Shown one piece after another: positions 1-7,953 of a stretch of 32,995 bases of DNA. The notes beneath the pieces are model-generated. The model was not told the origin of the DNA and ran no database searches. It saw nothing but the letters and a program-made list of their open reading frames with translations. The position numbers were made by a program, and so were the translations under genes. Source of the stretch: Dehalococcoidia bacterium (GTDB lineage: Bacteria; Chloroflexota; Dehalococcoidia; Tepidiformales; Tepidiformaceae); NCBI GenBank assembly GCA_009839725.1, contig VXPF01000087.1, positions 1-32,995 of the forward strand, given 5' to 3'. Within the stretch, counting starts at the first letter, position 1; every line of letters starts with the position of its first letter.

Positions 1-40
1 ACAACCCACCTCCCTCTACGTCTCGGGGGCTCGGATTTTT

Positions 41-397
41 TTATAATCCACACACGGGGGGGGTGATGGGCCGGGCGGGGCTCCCATCAAGGGACTGGCA
101 GTAGATGCGCTGGCTGTCGTGGCCGACGAACCAGGCGGCGCCGTGGGCGAGGGAGGAGTCGCCGCCGCCGTACCCGACTCCGGCGCGAACGGCGTGGTCG
201 CTGCTGATGTCGCGGATGGCGTTGCCGTCGCCACCGAAGCCGGCGGCGACCACCACACCCCGGTCGCCGCGCCCCTCGAACCAGCCGAGGGTGCGGCCGT
301 CGCTATCCCAGGAGGGACCCCGGAGGCGAAGGCCGCCAGCGAGGGCGGCGGGCGTGATGGGGCTCTCCCACAGTCCGTAGGGTCGGCGCTCGGGCAT
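41..397 (-). CDS. S9-family (prolyl oligopeptidase-like) peptidase, N-terminal fragment
   Basis: The 118-residue reading frame begins MPERRPYGLWESPIT and continues with a WFEGRGDRG stretch, a GYGGG turn and a C-terminal SPARPITPP. This matches the start of the beta-propeller domain in S9 acyl-peptide hydrolase-like enzymes, which are usually 600 or more residues with a C-terminal alpha/beta-hydrolase domain. That domain is absent. The frame runs into a C8 tract (positions 55-62 on the minus strand) and stops at 41-43 in an AT-rich stretch that no longer resembles the family. Either the gene is broken, or the first ~60 bases are a contig-edge artefact. ATG 397 was chosen; ATG 406 is an alternative. 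No catalytic residues are present, so no activity is claimed. Confidence 0.5.
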   Translation of the reverse strand: MPERRPYGLWESPITPAALAGGLRLRGPSWDSDGRTLGWFEGRGDRGVVVAAGFGGDGNAIRDISSDHAVRAGVGYGGGDSSLAHGAAWFVGHDSQRIYCQSLDGSPARPITPPVCGL

Positions 398-453
398 GCG
401 GGGCATTCTGCCCGATGGCGCGAGTCGCGGTAGCCCCGAGCGCGGAGCGGCGG

Positions 454-459
454 TAGGCT
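454..459 (+). promoter_or_regulatory. Putative -10 box (TAGGCT) for the Na+/Ca2+ exchanger transcript
   Basis: TAGGCT fits the TANNNT consensus and lies 11 nt before the ATG of a 20-codon ORF at 471. A transcript starting about 7 nt downstream would have a leader of only a few bases. No convincing -35 hexamer is visible. It lies in the 135-bp gap between the divergent S9 fragment and exchanger genes. Confidence 0.35.
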
Positions 460-470
460 CGCAAGCGCAC

Positions 471-533
471 ATGACGCACCCGATTCCTTCCCCGGGCGCG
501 CGCCTGCTCCGGACGCGGCGAGACGCTTCGTGA
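471..533 (+). CDS. Possible 20-residue leader peptide overlapping the exchanger start
   Basis: ATG 471 opens a 20-codon frame (MTHPIPSPGA, then an Arg-rich end RLLRTRRDAS) whose TGA at 531-533 shares its A with the exchanger ATG at 533 (TGATG). The frame sits just behind a TAGGCT box. This arrangement would couple exchanger translation to the short ORF, because no Shine-Dalgarno sequence precedes 533. There is no homology evidence. It may be fortuitous. Confidence 0.3.
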   Translation: MTHPIPSPGARLLRTRRDAS

Positions 534-1819
534 TGAGCGCGCGCTTCACCGGGCAGTGGGCGGCCATCGGACTCGCCGTACTGGCGTGCGTGCCGGGCAT
601 CGTGCTGCGCATCACCGAACCGCACCTCGACCCGCTGCTGGAGTCGGCGGTGTATGGGCTCGCCATTCTGGGGGCGGCATTCCTGCTGACCTGGGCCGCG
701 GAGACGGCGGAGGTGGACATCTCACAGGGGCTCGCGCTCGCGATCATCGCCTTCATCGCGGTGCTCCCCGAGTACGCCGTCGACGCGTTCCTGGCGTGGG
801 AGGCGGGCACGGACCCGGAGAAGGCGGCCGAGGGACTCGCCGTCGCCAACATGACGGGCGGGAACCGGCTGCTGATCGGTATCGGCTGGCCGGTGGTTTT
901 CCTGATCTTCTTCTACCGGAGGCGACTGAAGGAGCTGGTGGTGAGCCGCGCGCGGGCGCTGGAGTTAGCGTTTCTGGCGGTGGCGACGGTATACGTCATC
1001 CTCATACCGCTGCGGGGCACGCTCACGCTGGCGGACACGATCGTGCTCGTCACGATGTTCGTCATCTACCTGGTGATGACGAGCCGGGTGGAGTCCGAAG
1101 AGGTGGAACTAGTGGGGCCAGCACGAGCGATGGGGGCGCTGCCGGACGTGCGGCGACGGGTCGTGGTGGTGGTGACGCTGGTGTTCGCGGCGGCAGTGAT
1201 CATCGCCTCTGCGGAGCCGTTCGCGCACGGGCTAGTGGAGACGGGCAAGAAGGTGAACATCAGCGAGTTCGTGCTGATCCAGTGGATAGCGCCGTTGGCC
1301 TCGGAGTCGCCGGAGGTGCTGGTGGCGGCGCTACTGGCGTGGCGGGGCCGGGCGGCGGCGGGGATGGGCGCGCTGATCTCGTCGAAGGTGAACCAGTGGA
1401 CGCTGCTGATCGGCACGCTGCCGATCGCGTTCATGATCGGCTCGGGCGACTGGGGCATCCTGCAGGGGCTGCCCCTCGTTTCGCCCACGGAGGAGGTCAA
1501 CCTCTTCTTCTCGCGCCAGCAGGGCGAGATCTTCCTGACGGCCGCGCAGTCGGCGTTCGCGATCGCGGTCTTCGTGAACCTTCGCATGAGCCGCCCCGAG
1601 GCCTGGGCGCTCTTCATCCTGTTCGCAGCGCAGCTCCCGCTGACGGAGGACGTGCTGGGCGAGGGGGCGCAGATCGTGCGCTTCTGGTACTCGATCGGGT
1701 ACATCGCGCTCTGCACCGCCCTGCTGATCCGCAACCGGGCGGGCATCCCCGGCCTCGTCCGGGACGCACGGGACATGATGACGGGGAAGGCGGATTTCGT
1801 GGAGGAACAGGAACGCTAG
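533..1819 (+). CDS. Sodium/calcium exchanger family membrane protein (CaCA superfamily)
   Basis: The 428-residue polytopic protein has two inverted alpha-repeats typical of cation/Ca2+ antiporters. Repeat 1 carries LPEYAVDAF (Glu80) and NMTGGNRLLIG near residues 78-116. Repeat 2 carries APLASESPEVLVA and SSKVNQWTLLIG. The acidic and Asn/Ser residues in these repeats form the ion-binding site in the family. About ten hydrophobic segments place it in the cytoplasmic membrane, where members exchange Ca2+ for Na+ or H+. The exact ions here are inferred. ATG 533 was preferred because it overlaps the stop of a short upstream ORF; GTG 530 is immediately adjacent. The end is convergent with the coiled-coil gene, 10 bp apart. 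Confidence 0.85.
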   Translation: MSARFTGQWAAIGLAVLACVPGIVLRITEPHLDPLLESAVYGLAILGAAFLLTWAAETAEVDISQGLALAIIAFIAVLPEYAVDAFLAWEAGTDPEKAAEGLAVANMTGGNRLLIGIGWPVVFLIFFYRRRLKELVVSRARALELAFLAVATVYVILIPLRGTLTLADTIVLVTMFVIYLVMTSRVESEEVELVGPARAMGALPDVRRRVVVVVTLVFAAAVIIASAEPFAHGLVETGKKVNISEFVLIQWIAPLASESPEVLVAALLAWRGRAAAGMGALISSKVNQWTLLIGTLPIAFMIGSGDWGILQGLPLVSPTEEVNLFFSRQQGEIFLTAAQSAFAIAVFVNLRMSRPEAWALFILFAAQLPLTEDVLGEGAQIVRFWYSIGYIALCTALLIRNRAGIPGLVRDARDMMTGKADFVEEQER

Positions 1820-1829
1820 GGGCGGCAGG

Positions 1830-2294
1830 CTAGCCGACAAAGGCAACGGTGACGATTGCACCGATCGTGCCCACGAGAATCGCAGAGCTGAGCCCGATCG
1901 AGGCTGCCACCCACACCCGCATGTCCCCCCGGAGTTCGGCGGTCTCCTCGCGGGAGTTGGAACGAAGCGCTTCCATGTCCTCACGGGACTCGGACCGGAG
2001 AGCCTCCATGTCCTCACGAGAGGCGGTTCGGAGAGCCTTCATGTCCTCACGAGACTCAGCCCAGCGGGCGTTCATCTCCTCGCCAAGACGGCTGATGTCT
2101 TGCCGAATGGCAAACGTGTCATCTCGAGACTCGGCACGGTAAGTAGCCAAGTCCTCACGGGATTCAGCGCGGTGAGCGGCCATATCTTCGCGTGACTCAG
2201 CACGGTGGGCGGCCATGTCCTCACGGAACTCGAGGCGGAGCGCTTCAAGGTCGGCGCGCGTGGCAGGCTCGGAAGCAGCGGATGTGCTTGTCAC
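1830..2294 (-). CDS. Hendecad-repeat coiled-coil protein with C-terminal membrane anchor
   Basis: The 154-residue protein has no recognised family. It has a short Ser/Thr/Ala N-terminus, then about eight 11-residue units of the form REDMxAxRxES, interrupted once by a 14-residue unit (11+3). It ends with one hydrophobic segment of ~24 residues. Eleven-residue periodicity predicts a straight or slightly right-handed coiled coil, so this is probably a membrane-tethered oligomeric rod; topology is unknown. GTG 2294 was chosen over TTG 2300 because a TAGACT box ends 6 nt before it, leaving a leaderless message. Weak resemblance to DUF1640/CCDC90-type coiled coils is possible. The neighbouring cimA gives no functional clue. 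Confidence 0.65.
   Translation of the reverse strand: MTSTSAASEPATRADLEALRLEFREDMAAHRAESREDMAAHRAESREDLATYRAESRDDTFAIRQDISRLGEEMNARWAESREDMKALRTASREDMEALRSESREDMEALRSNSREETAELRGDMRVWVAASIGLSSAILVGTIGAIVTVAFVG
1920..2225 (-). repeat. Tandem 33-bp coding repeats (hendecads)
   Basis: Within the coiled-coil gene, roughly 33-bp units encode REDM(A/K/E)AxRxES-type blocks. Two adjacent units (REDMAAHRAES) encode identical peptides, and REDMEALRS occurs twice. The array is broken by one 42-bp unit near the middle. Near-identity between adjacent units suggests recent expansion by slippage or unequal recombination. Confidence 0.75.
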
Positions 2295-2300
2295 ATCCAA

Positions 2301-2306
2301 AGTCTA
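2301..2306 (-). promoter_or_regulatory. Putative -10 box (TAGACT) of a leaderless promoter for the coiled-coil gene
   Basis: On the minus strand TAGACT is followed by exactly 6 nt and then GTG 2294. That spacing puts the expected transcription start at or next to the start codon. The box lies in the short gap between the cimA stop and this gene, where composition is locally AT-rich. Confidence 0.5.
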
Positions 2307-2317
2307 ACACAAACAGA

Positions 2318-3910
<1,593 letters not shown>

Positions 3911-3953
3911 GGTGAGGAGAGCGCGGCGTAAGGGCGCGAGGGGTGGTCCAGCG

Positions 3954-3959
3954 ATGGTA
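3954..3959 (-). promoter_or_regulatory. Putative -10 box (TACCAT) for cimA
   Basis: Minus-strand TACCAT lies 43 nt before the cimA ATG. Unlike several neighbours, cimA would therefore have a leader of about 35-40 nt. No clear -35 or Shine-Dalgarno sequence is seen. Confidence 0.3.
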
Positions 3960-4058
3960 GCACGGGGTCCTGTTATGGCATGTGGCCGCCCTGCGGCGGA
4001 GGGGGCGCAGTGACACCACCCCCGCCGCCGCCCGCGGCTGTTCCCGCGGAGGCCCGGT

Positions 4059-4088
4059 GTCAAGGCCGCTGCGGGGTGCGGCCTTGAC
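4059..4088. terminator. Perfect 11-bp hairpin (stem GTCAAGGCCGC, 8-nt loop)
   Basis: Left arm 4059-4069 and right arm 4078-4088 are exact reverse complements around an 8-nt loop. It sits downstream of the small lipoprotein ORF and upstream of cimA on the minus strand. A T-tract is absent on either strand, so it is not a textbook intrinsic terminator. It could end the upstream transcript or act as a protein site. Confidence 0.4.
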
Positions 4089-4111
4089 GACGGTTCCGGG
4101 TCGCTCGATGG

Positions 4112-4142
4112 CCAGCCTAGCGATCGGAAGGGCGAATTACCC
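4112..4142. repeat. Direct repeat copy R1 (promoter-like element)
   Basis: R1 begins CCAGCCTAG and ends GAATTACCC. It aligns with R2 (4294-4324) at about 28 of 32 columns, with two substitutions and two single-base indels. On the minus strand it also contains TAGGCT, but no start codon follows at the right distance. It abuts the stop codon of the small lipoprotein ORF. Confidence 0.7.
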
Positions 4143-4288
4143 TAGCCCCCCGGTAGGGGGTGGGGGGACGGCGGCGGGGACGGGCTCGCCTCGTCCCCAC
4201 CGCCGCATGCGGCGAGTGCCGCGAGGAGGACTGCTGCGACCGCCACGAGAGGGGCACTCCTCGGACGGGTGCGCGTTCGTCGCCCCAT
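4142..4288 (-). CDS. Small lipoprotein (48 residues) or lipoprotein remnant
   Basis: The frame encodes MGRRTRTRPRS, a hydrophobic core LVAVAAVLLAALAAC with a lipobox (LAAC, Cys28), then a short Gly/Asp/Glu and Ser/Pro-rich tail ending at TAG. This is a textbook lipoprotein signal peptide with Arg-rich n-region. The mature part is only 21 residues, so it is either a genuine very small lipoprotein or the front of a truncated one; Pro/Ser-rich linkers often follow the lipid anchor in larger proteins. TAGGCT ends 7 nt before the ATG, matching the leaderless pattern elsewhere in the window, which supports expression. Copies of a ~32-bp element bracket it precisely. Confidence 0.5.
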   Translation of the reverse strand: MGRRTRTRPRSAPLVAVAAVLLAALAACGGGDEASPSPPPSPHPLPGG

Positions 4289-4293
4289 GTGGA

Positions 4294-4324
4294 CCAGCCT
4301 AGGGACCGAAGGGCCGAATTACCC
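4294..4324. repeat. Direct repeat copy R2, carrying the lipoprotein promoter
   Basis: R2 matches R1 across CCAGCCTAG, AAGGGC and GAATTACCC. On the minus strand it contains TAGGCT (4296-4301), 7 nt before the lipoprotein ATG 4288. It therefore probably is the promoter of that ORF. Confidence 0.7.
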
Positions 4325-4347
4325 CGTCCGTTTTGGGGAAATTCCGA

Positions 4348-4845
4348 TTACTTGTAGCGGCGGCCTCGCTGGGCCTTCGTGCGGTCGCCCCGGTACTCGT
4401 AGACGGGGACGCCGTAGCCGCAGGAGGTCTGGGTGCGCTCGACGGCGATCTCGATGACCTGGCGCTCGGGGGTGGGCGTCTCGGCAGCTCGCAGCTCCTC
4501 GGCGTGGGCGGCGAGGACGGACTCATCGAGCGGCTTCGCGCAGGCGCGGCCGTAGAGGCGGACGATGGCCGCGTCCTCGTCCAACGACGTGACCATGACC
4601 GTGACCGGGCCGCCGGCCATGCCGTGGCGGGCGGTCTCGTTGCCGCTGCCGGCGTAGTCGAAGTAGGCGAGCGTGTTGCGGTCGATGACGTGCAGGTCGG
4701 CGGCGCCCTTGGGGGAGAGGTTGACGGCGCCCTGGCCGTCGGGGCCCTCTTCGAGGGCGGGGTCGGCGCTCGCGACGAAGAAGACGTGCGCGCTGCGGAT
4801 CAGGTCGGCCTGCTCGTCGGTGATGTGGTCGAGCAGGACTGCCAT
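4348..4845 (-). CDS. Pyridoxamine 5'-phosphate oxidase-family flavin-binding protein
   Basis: The 165-residue protein is a split-barrel FMN/F420-fold member: an N-terminal helix (ITDEQADLI), a strand VFFVASADP, GQGAVNLSPKG, then NTLAYFDYAGSGNETARH, which is typical of the PPOX family group often annotated pyridoxamine oxidase-like. Members bind FMN or F420 as homodimers and reduce small molecules; true PdxH activity is not indicated, and the substrate is unknown. It lies 19 bp downstream of the VWA gene on the same strand, so the two are probably co-transcribed. The C-terminus is basic (RTKAQRGRRYK). Confidence 0.8.
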   Translation of the reverse strand: MAVLLDHITDEQADLIRSAHVFFVASADPALEEGPDGQGAVNLSPKGAADLHVIDRNTLAYFDYAGSGNETARHGMAGGPVTVMVTSLDEDAAIVRLYGRACAKPLDESVLAAHAEELRAAETPTPERQVIEIAVERTQTSCGYGVPVYEYRGDRTKAQRGRRYK

Positions 4846-4864
4846 GGCGACGACCGCCGCCCCG

Positions 4865-7093
4865 CTACCCGGCGATGCCCGTGAGGTGCTTGCGCTTCTG
4901 GGCGACGTAGTCGACGAGGATGTACTCGCCGAGCTTGTCGGGGGTGGTGTAGAAGACGCGGCCCTTGTTGATGCGCGCGACCTGGTTCACGAACTCCTTC
5001 AGGTAGTGATTCCTGTCGAGCATGAAGGTGTTGATCGTGATGTTCTTGCGAGTGCAGCGCTTCACGGCCTTGAGGGTCTCGCGGATGGTGATGGGGCTCG
5101 GGGGATAGGCGAAGTAGCTGCGGCCGCGCTCGAGGTGCGCGGTCGGTTCGCCGTCGGAGATCATGATGATCTGGCGGGTGCCCTGGGTGTGCTTCGCGAG
5201 CAGGCGCTCGGCGATCATGAGGGCGTGGTGCATGTTCGTTCCGAGGACGGACTCGTCCCAGCGCACGTAGGGGAGGTCCTCGGCCTTCAGCTCCCGGGCG
5301 TAGGCGCTGAAGCCGATGATGTAGAGGCTGTCGCGCTGGAACTGGGAGGAGATCAGGTTGTTGAGGGCGAGGGCAACCTTCTTGGCGGCCTGGAAGCTGC
5401 CGCGCAGGGCCATGGACCAGCTCAGGTCGAGCATGATGACGGTGGCGGTCTGGGTGACGAGCTCGCTGCGGGCGACCTCGAAGTCGTCGGGCTGGAGGTT
5501 GATGGGGGTGCCAACGCCCTCGCGGTGGAGCGAGTTCATGATGGTGCGCTTGATGTCGAGGTGGAAGGGGTCGCCAAACTCGTAGAGCTTGGTCTGGTCG
5601 GTGCGTTCGCCGCCGAAGCCGCTCTCGTGGACCTCGTGCTTGCCGAAGGAGTCGGCCTTGAGCTGGGCGTAGAGCTCGACGAGGGCGCGCTGGCCGATCT
5701 TGCGGGTGCCGCGCGGGGTCAGCTCCCAGCCTGAGCCCTTCTTCCGGATGTAACCCGCCTCCTCGAGGATTTCGAGGAACTTGCGCAGCTCGTCGAGGGT
5801 CTCGCGGGCTTCGGGTCCGAGCAGCTCCTCGAGCTGGTCGGCGTCGATGTCGTCGATCTCCCCGCCGTACTGGGTGCGCTCGAGCTGGCGCTCGACCTCG
5901 TCGATGGACTGCATGTGGCGCATGAGCTCCATGGCGGCATCGAGGTCGATCTGCTCCTCGCCGCGGAAGGGGTACTGGTTGCGCTGGTCGCGCATGGGGA
6001 AGAGGTACTCGAGGTTCTGCGCGAGCTCGTTGAGGCTCTGCTGGAGCTCAGGGTCACCGACCTTGTCGGCGAGGAGGTCCTGGAGCTGCTGGCGCATGTC
6101 GCCCGGGAGGCTCCCCAGGAGGCTCTGCATCTGGCCCATCTGCTGCTGCATCTGGGCGATGAGCTCGTCGAGGGACTGGGGCGGGTTGTCGCCGAAAAGG
6201 TCACCGTACTTCTGCATGAAGCTGTCGAAGTCCGGCTCGTTGCCGGCCATCTTGTCCTGCAGCATCTGGTTGAGGTCCTGGGTCATCTGCTTCATGCGTT
6301 CCATGTCCTCGGGGGACATGTTGGCGATCTGCTCGGAGAGATCCTTGAAGAAGGTGTTCATCATCGCCTGGCGCAGCGACTCGACGAGCTCGTTGAACTT
6401 GGCCTGGGCCTCGGGGTCCATGAACTCGTAGTCCTGGAGCCTGCGGACCTGCCCGGCGGTGTCGTCCGGGAGCTCGTCGAGGAACTCCTGCTTGCGGTTG
6501 GCGATGTTGCGGAGCATGTCGGCGAACTCGCTGGTGGGGACGCTCCCCTCGCCGTCCGAACCGCCCGACTGCGACCCCTGCTGGCCCTGTTGCCCCTGCT
6601 GGCCCTCGCCGGGCTGGCCCTGCTGCGACTCGCCCTGCTGGCCGCCCTCGTTTGAGGGCTGGCCCTGCTCGGCGCCCTGCTGCTCGCCTTCCCCGTCCTG
6701 TGCGCCATCGCCCTGCTCGGCGGGCTGCCCCTCCTGCCCTTCCTGGCCTTCGGGCGGGACGCCGGCGTCCTCGAGGCGCTGGTCGATGGTGTTGCGCTCC
6801 ATGTCGAGGATCTCGTCGAGCTGCTCGCGGAGCTGGTCGAAGATGGAGCCGAGGTCGAAGCGGTCGAGCTGCTGGCGGCGCTGCTGGCGCAGCTGCTGGA
6901 GGAGATCGCGGAGGCCCTGGGTGCGGTCGCCCATGGGGTTGCGCATGCCACGCTGGAGGAGGTTACGGAGGGCGTGCTGGAGGTCTCCGAAGTTCATGAG
7001 GTCGTCGGAGAGGTTGTCCAGGATCTGGTCGGGGTCGAGGTCCGCGACTTCCTGGGTGCCATCCCACATGGAGTAGCGGAAACGTGACGGCAT
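4865..7093 (-). CDS. VWA domain protein with Gln/Gly-rich linker
   Basis: The 742-residue protein is likely cytoplasmic, with no signal peptide. Residues 1-110 are helical and conserved-looking. Residues 115-184 form a Gln/Gly/Glu low-complexity linker. Residues 190-450 are largely helical and Met/Gln-rich. The C-terminal ~200 residues are a von Willebrand A domain with a complete MIDAS: Asp556-x-Ser558-x-Ser560, Thr619 and Asp647 (SDGEP). Such VWA proteins act as metal-dependent scaffolds, often with MoxR-type AAA ATPases; none lies in this window. ATG 7093 is preceded by a GAGGAGG Shine-Dalgarno. The PPOX gene follows after 19 bp. The specific function is unknown. Confidence 0.85.
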   Translation of the reverse strand: MPSRFRYSMWDGTQEVADLDPDQILDNLSDDLMNFGDLQHALRNLLQRGMRNPMGDRTQGLRDLLQQLRQQRRQQLDRFDLGSIFDQLREQLDEILDMERNTIDQRLEDAGVPPEGQEGQEGQPAEQGDGAQDGEGEQQGAEQGQPSNEGGQQGESQQGQPGEGQQGQQGQQGSQSGGSDGEGSVPTSEFADMLRNIANRKQEFLDELPDDTAGQVRRLQDYEFMDPEAQAKFNELVESLRQAMMNTFFKDLSEQIANMSPEDMERMKQMTQDLNQMLQDKMAGNEPDFDSFMQKYGDLFGDNPPQSLDELIAQMQQQMGQMQSLLGSLPGDMRQQLQDLLADKVGDPELQQSLNELAQNLEYLFPMRDQRNQYPFRGEEQIDLDAAMELMRHMQSIDEVERQLERTQYGGEIDDIDADQLEELLGPEARETLDELRKFLEILEEAGYIRKKGSGWELTPRGTRKIGQRALVELYAQLKADSFGKHEVHESGFGGERTDQTKLYEFGDPFHLDIKRTIMNSLHREGVGTPINLQPDDFEVARSELVTQTATVIMLDLSWSMALRGSFQAAKKVALALNNLISSQFQRDSLYIIGFSAYARELKAEDLPYVRWDESVLGTNMHHALMIAERLLAKHTQGTRQIIMISDGEPTAHLERGRSYFAYPPSPITIRETLKAVKRCTRKNITINTFMLDRNHYLKEFVNQVARINKGRVFYTTPDKLGEYILVDYVAQKRKHLTGIAG
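6542..6751 (-). repeat. Low-complexity coding tract (Gln/Gly/Glu-rich)
   Basis: About 70 codons of the VWA gene encode GQQG, EGQ and QQGQ-like motifs without regular period. The protein stretch should be disordered and separates the N-terminal helical region from the rest. Confidence 0.7.
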
Positions 7094-7122
7094 GGCCCCT
7101 CCTCGACGGCGCGGCGGACTCG

Positions 7123-7153
7123 TTCGGGGCCTTACCGTAACCTACGCCCCGAA
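7123..7153. promoter_or_regulatory. 8-bp inverted repeat spanning the VWA promoter
   Basis: TTCGGGGC (7123-7130) and GCCCCGAA (7146-7153) are perfect reverse complements separated by 15 bp. The spacer holds minus-strand TAGGTT (7139-7144), the best -10 candidate for the VWA operon, so a protein bound to both arms would cover the promoter. It lies in the divergent gap between VWA and the AIM24-like gene. Confidence 0.35.
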
Positions 7154-7231
7154 GGCCCACAATCGGGGGGAAGGCATTCACCGCCCGACCTGCGACGCGA
7201 ACCACCTTCGACACCCCAACAGGAGTACCCA

Positions 7232-7912
7232 ATGCGCCACGAAGTGAAGTACCAGCCGTCCTACGCCCTCGCGCTGGTCACCCTCGACCCGGGCGAGTCG
7301 ATCCAGGCGGAAGCGGGGGCGATGGTGAGCATGTCGTCCACCATCCAGATGGAGACGAGCGCGCGCGGGGGGGTGCTCTCGGGCCTGCGGCGATCGGTGC
7401 TGGGCGGGGAGAGCTTCTTCATCAACACCTTCCGAGCGGAGGAGACGGGGGAGGTCACGCTGGCGCCGGCTTTGCCGGGTGACATCGTGGCGCTGGAGCT
7501 GACCGGGGGATCGACGCTGCTGGTGCAGTCGGGCTCATTCCTGGCGGCAACGGAGGGCGTGGAGGTCGACACGAAGTGGGGCGGAGGGAAGTCGTTCTTC
7601 TCCAGCGAGGGTCTGTTCCTGCTGCGCTGCACGGGCCAGGGCACGATCTGGCTCTCGAGCTACGGGGCGATCCACCCGATCGACCTCGGCGTGGGCGAGC
7701 CGTACACCGTCGACACCGGGCACATGGTCGCGTTCGACGACTCGGTGCAGTACGACGTGGGCCGCTCGGGCGGCTGGAAGTCGACGCTGTTCAGCGGCGA
7801 AGGGCTGGTCGTGAAGCTGACGGGGCCGGGGCGCTTCTACATGCAGACGCGCTCGGAAGACAGCTTCCTGAGCTGGCTCCTCCCGAAGATCCCGAAGCAG
7901 GGCGGCAACTAG
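7232..7912 (+). CDS. AIM24 / TIGR00266-family protein
   Basis: This 226-residue all-beta protein belongs to the AIM24 (TIGR00266) family. Characteristic features are the N-terminal YALALVTLDPGESIQAEAGAMVSM, SGLRRSVLGGESFFINTF, GTIWLSSYGAIHPIDL and VDTGHMVAFDDSVQYDV. The family is widespread in bacteria and as mitochondrial AIM24, adopts a TNF-like beta fold, and has no established enzyme activity. ATG 7232 has AGGAG at 7221-7225, 6 nt away. It is divergent from the VWA operon and is followed 41 bp later by an acyl-CoA dehydrogenase with its own promoter-like box. The gene is full length. Confidence 0.9.
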   Translation: MRHEVKYQPSYALALVTLDPGESIQAEAGAMVSMSSTIQMETSARGGVLSGLRRSVLGGESFFINTFRAEETGEVTLAPALPGDIVALELTGGSTLLVQSGSFLAATEGVEVDTKWGGGKSFFSSEGLFLLRCTGQGTIWLSSYGAIHPIDLGVGEPYTVDTGHMVAFDDSVQYDVGRSGGWKSTLFSGEGLVVKLTGPGRFYMQTRSEDSFLSWLLPKIPKQGGN

Positions 7913-7939
7913 GGCGCTCTGGCCCTCGCGTCGCGGGCG

Positions 7940-7945
7940 TAGACT
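7940..7945 (+). promoter_or_regulatory. Putative leaderless -10 box (TAGACT) for acyl-CoA dehydrogenase
   Basis: TAGACT is followed by 8 nt and then ATG 7954. No Shine-Dalgarno sequence precedes the ATG, which fits transcription beginning at or next to the start codon. Confidence 0.45.
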
Positions 7946-7953
7946 GCCGCGCG

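Larger units (their letters stand above)
3911..4347. other. 437-bp gap: cimA promoter, hairpin, small lipoprotein ORF, duplicated element
   Basis: No large gene is convincing here; a plus-strand frame at 3982-4302 has no family features. On the minus strand the gap contains a 48-residue lipoprotein ORF (4142-4288), two copies of a ~32-bp sequence flanking it, an 11-bp perfect hairpin (4059-4088), and a TACCAT box (3954-3959) about 43 nt upstream of cimA that is the likely cimA -10. Confidence 0.6.

Noticed and set aside
4059-4088. Classical rho-independent terminator
   Set aside because: No T-run follows the stem on either strand; kept only as a hairpin of uncertain role.
3982-4302. Plus-strand frame of 106 codons in the cimA upstream gap
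   Set aside because: Arg/Gly/Pro-rich with no start signal; the minus-strand lipoprotein ORF better explains the region.
4673-5734. Plus-strand frame of 353 codons
   Set aside because: It is antisense to the PPOX and VWA genes and shows no motif.
6542-6751. Possible CRISPR or satellite array
   Set aside because: The repetition is irregular Gln/Gly codon use within a continuous protein frame, with no spacer structure.
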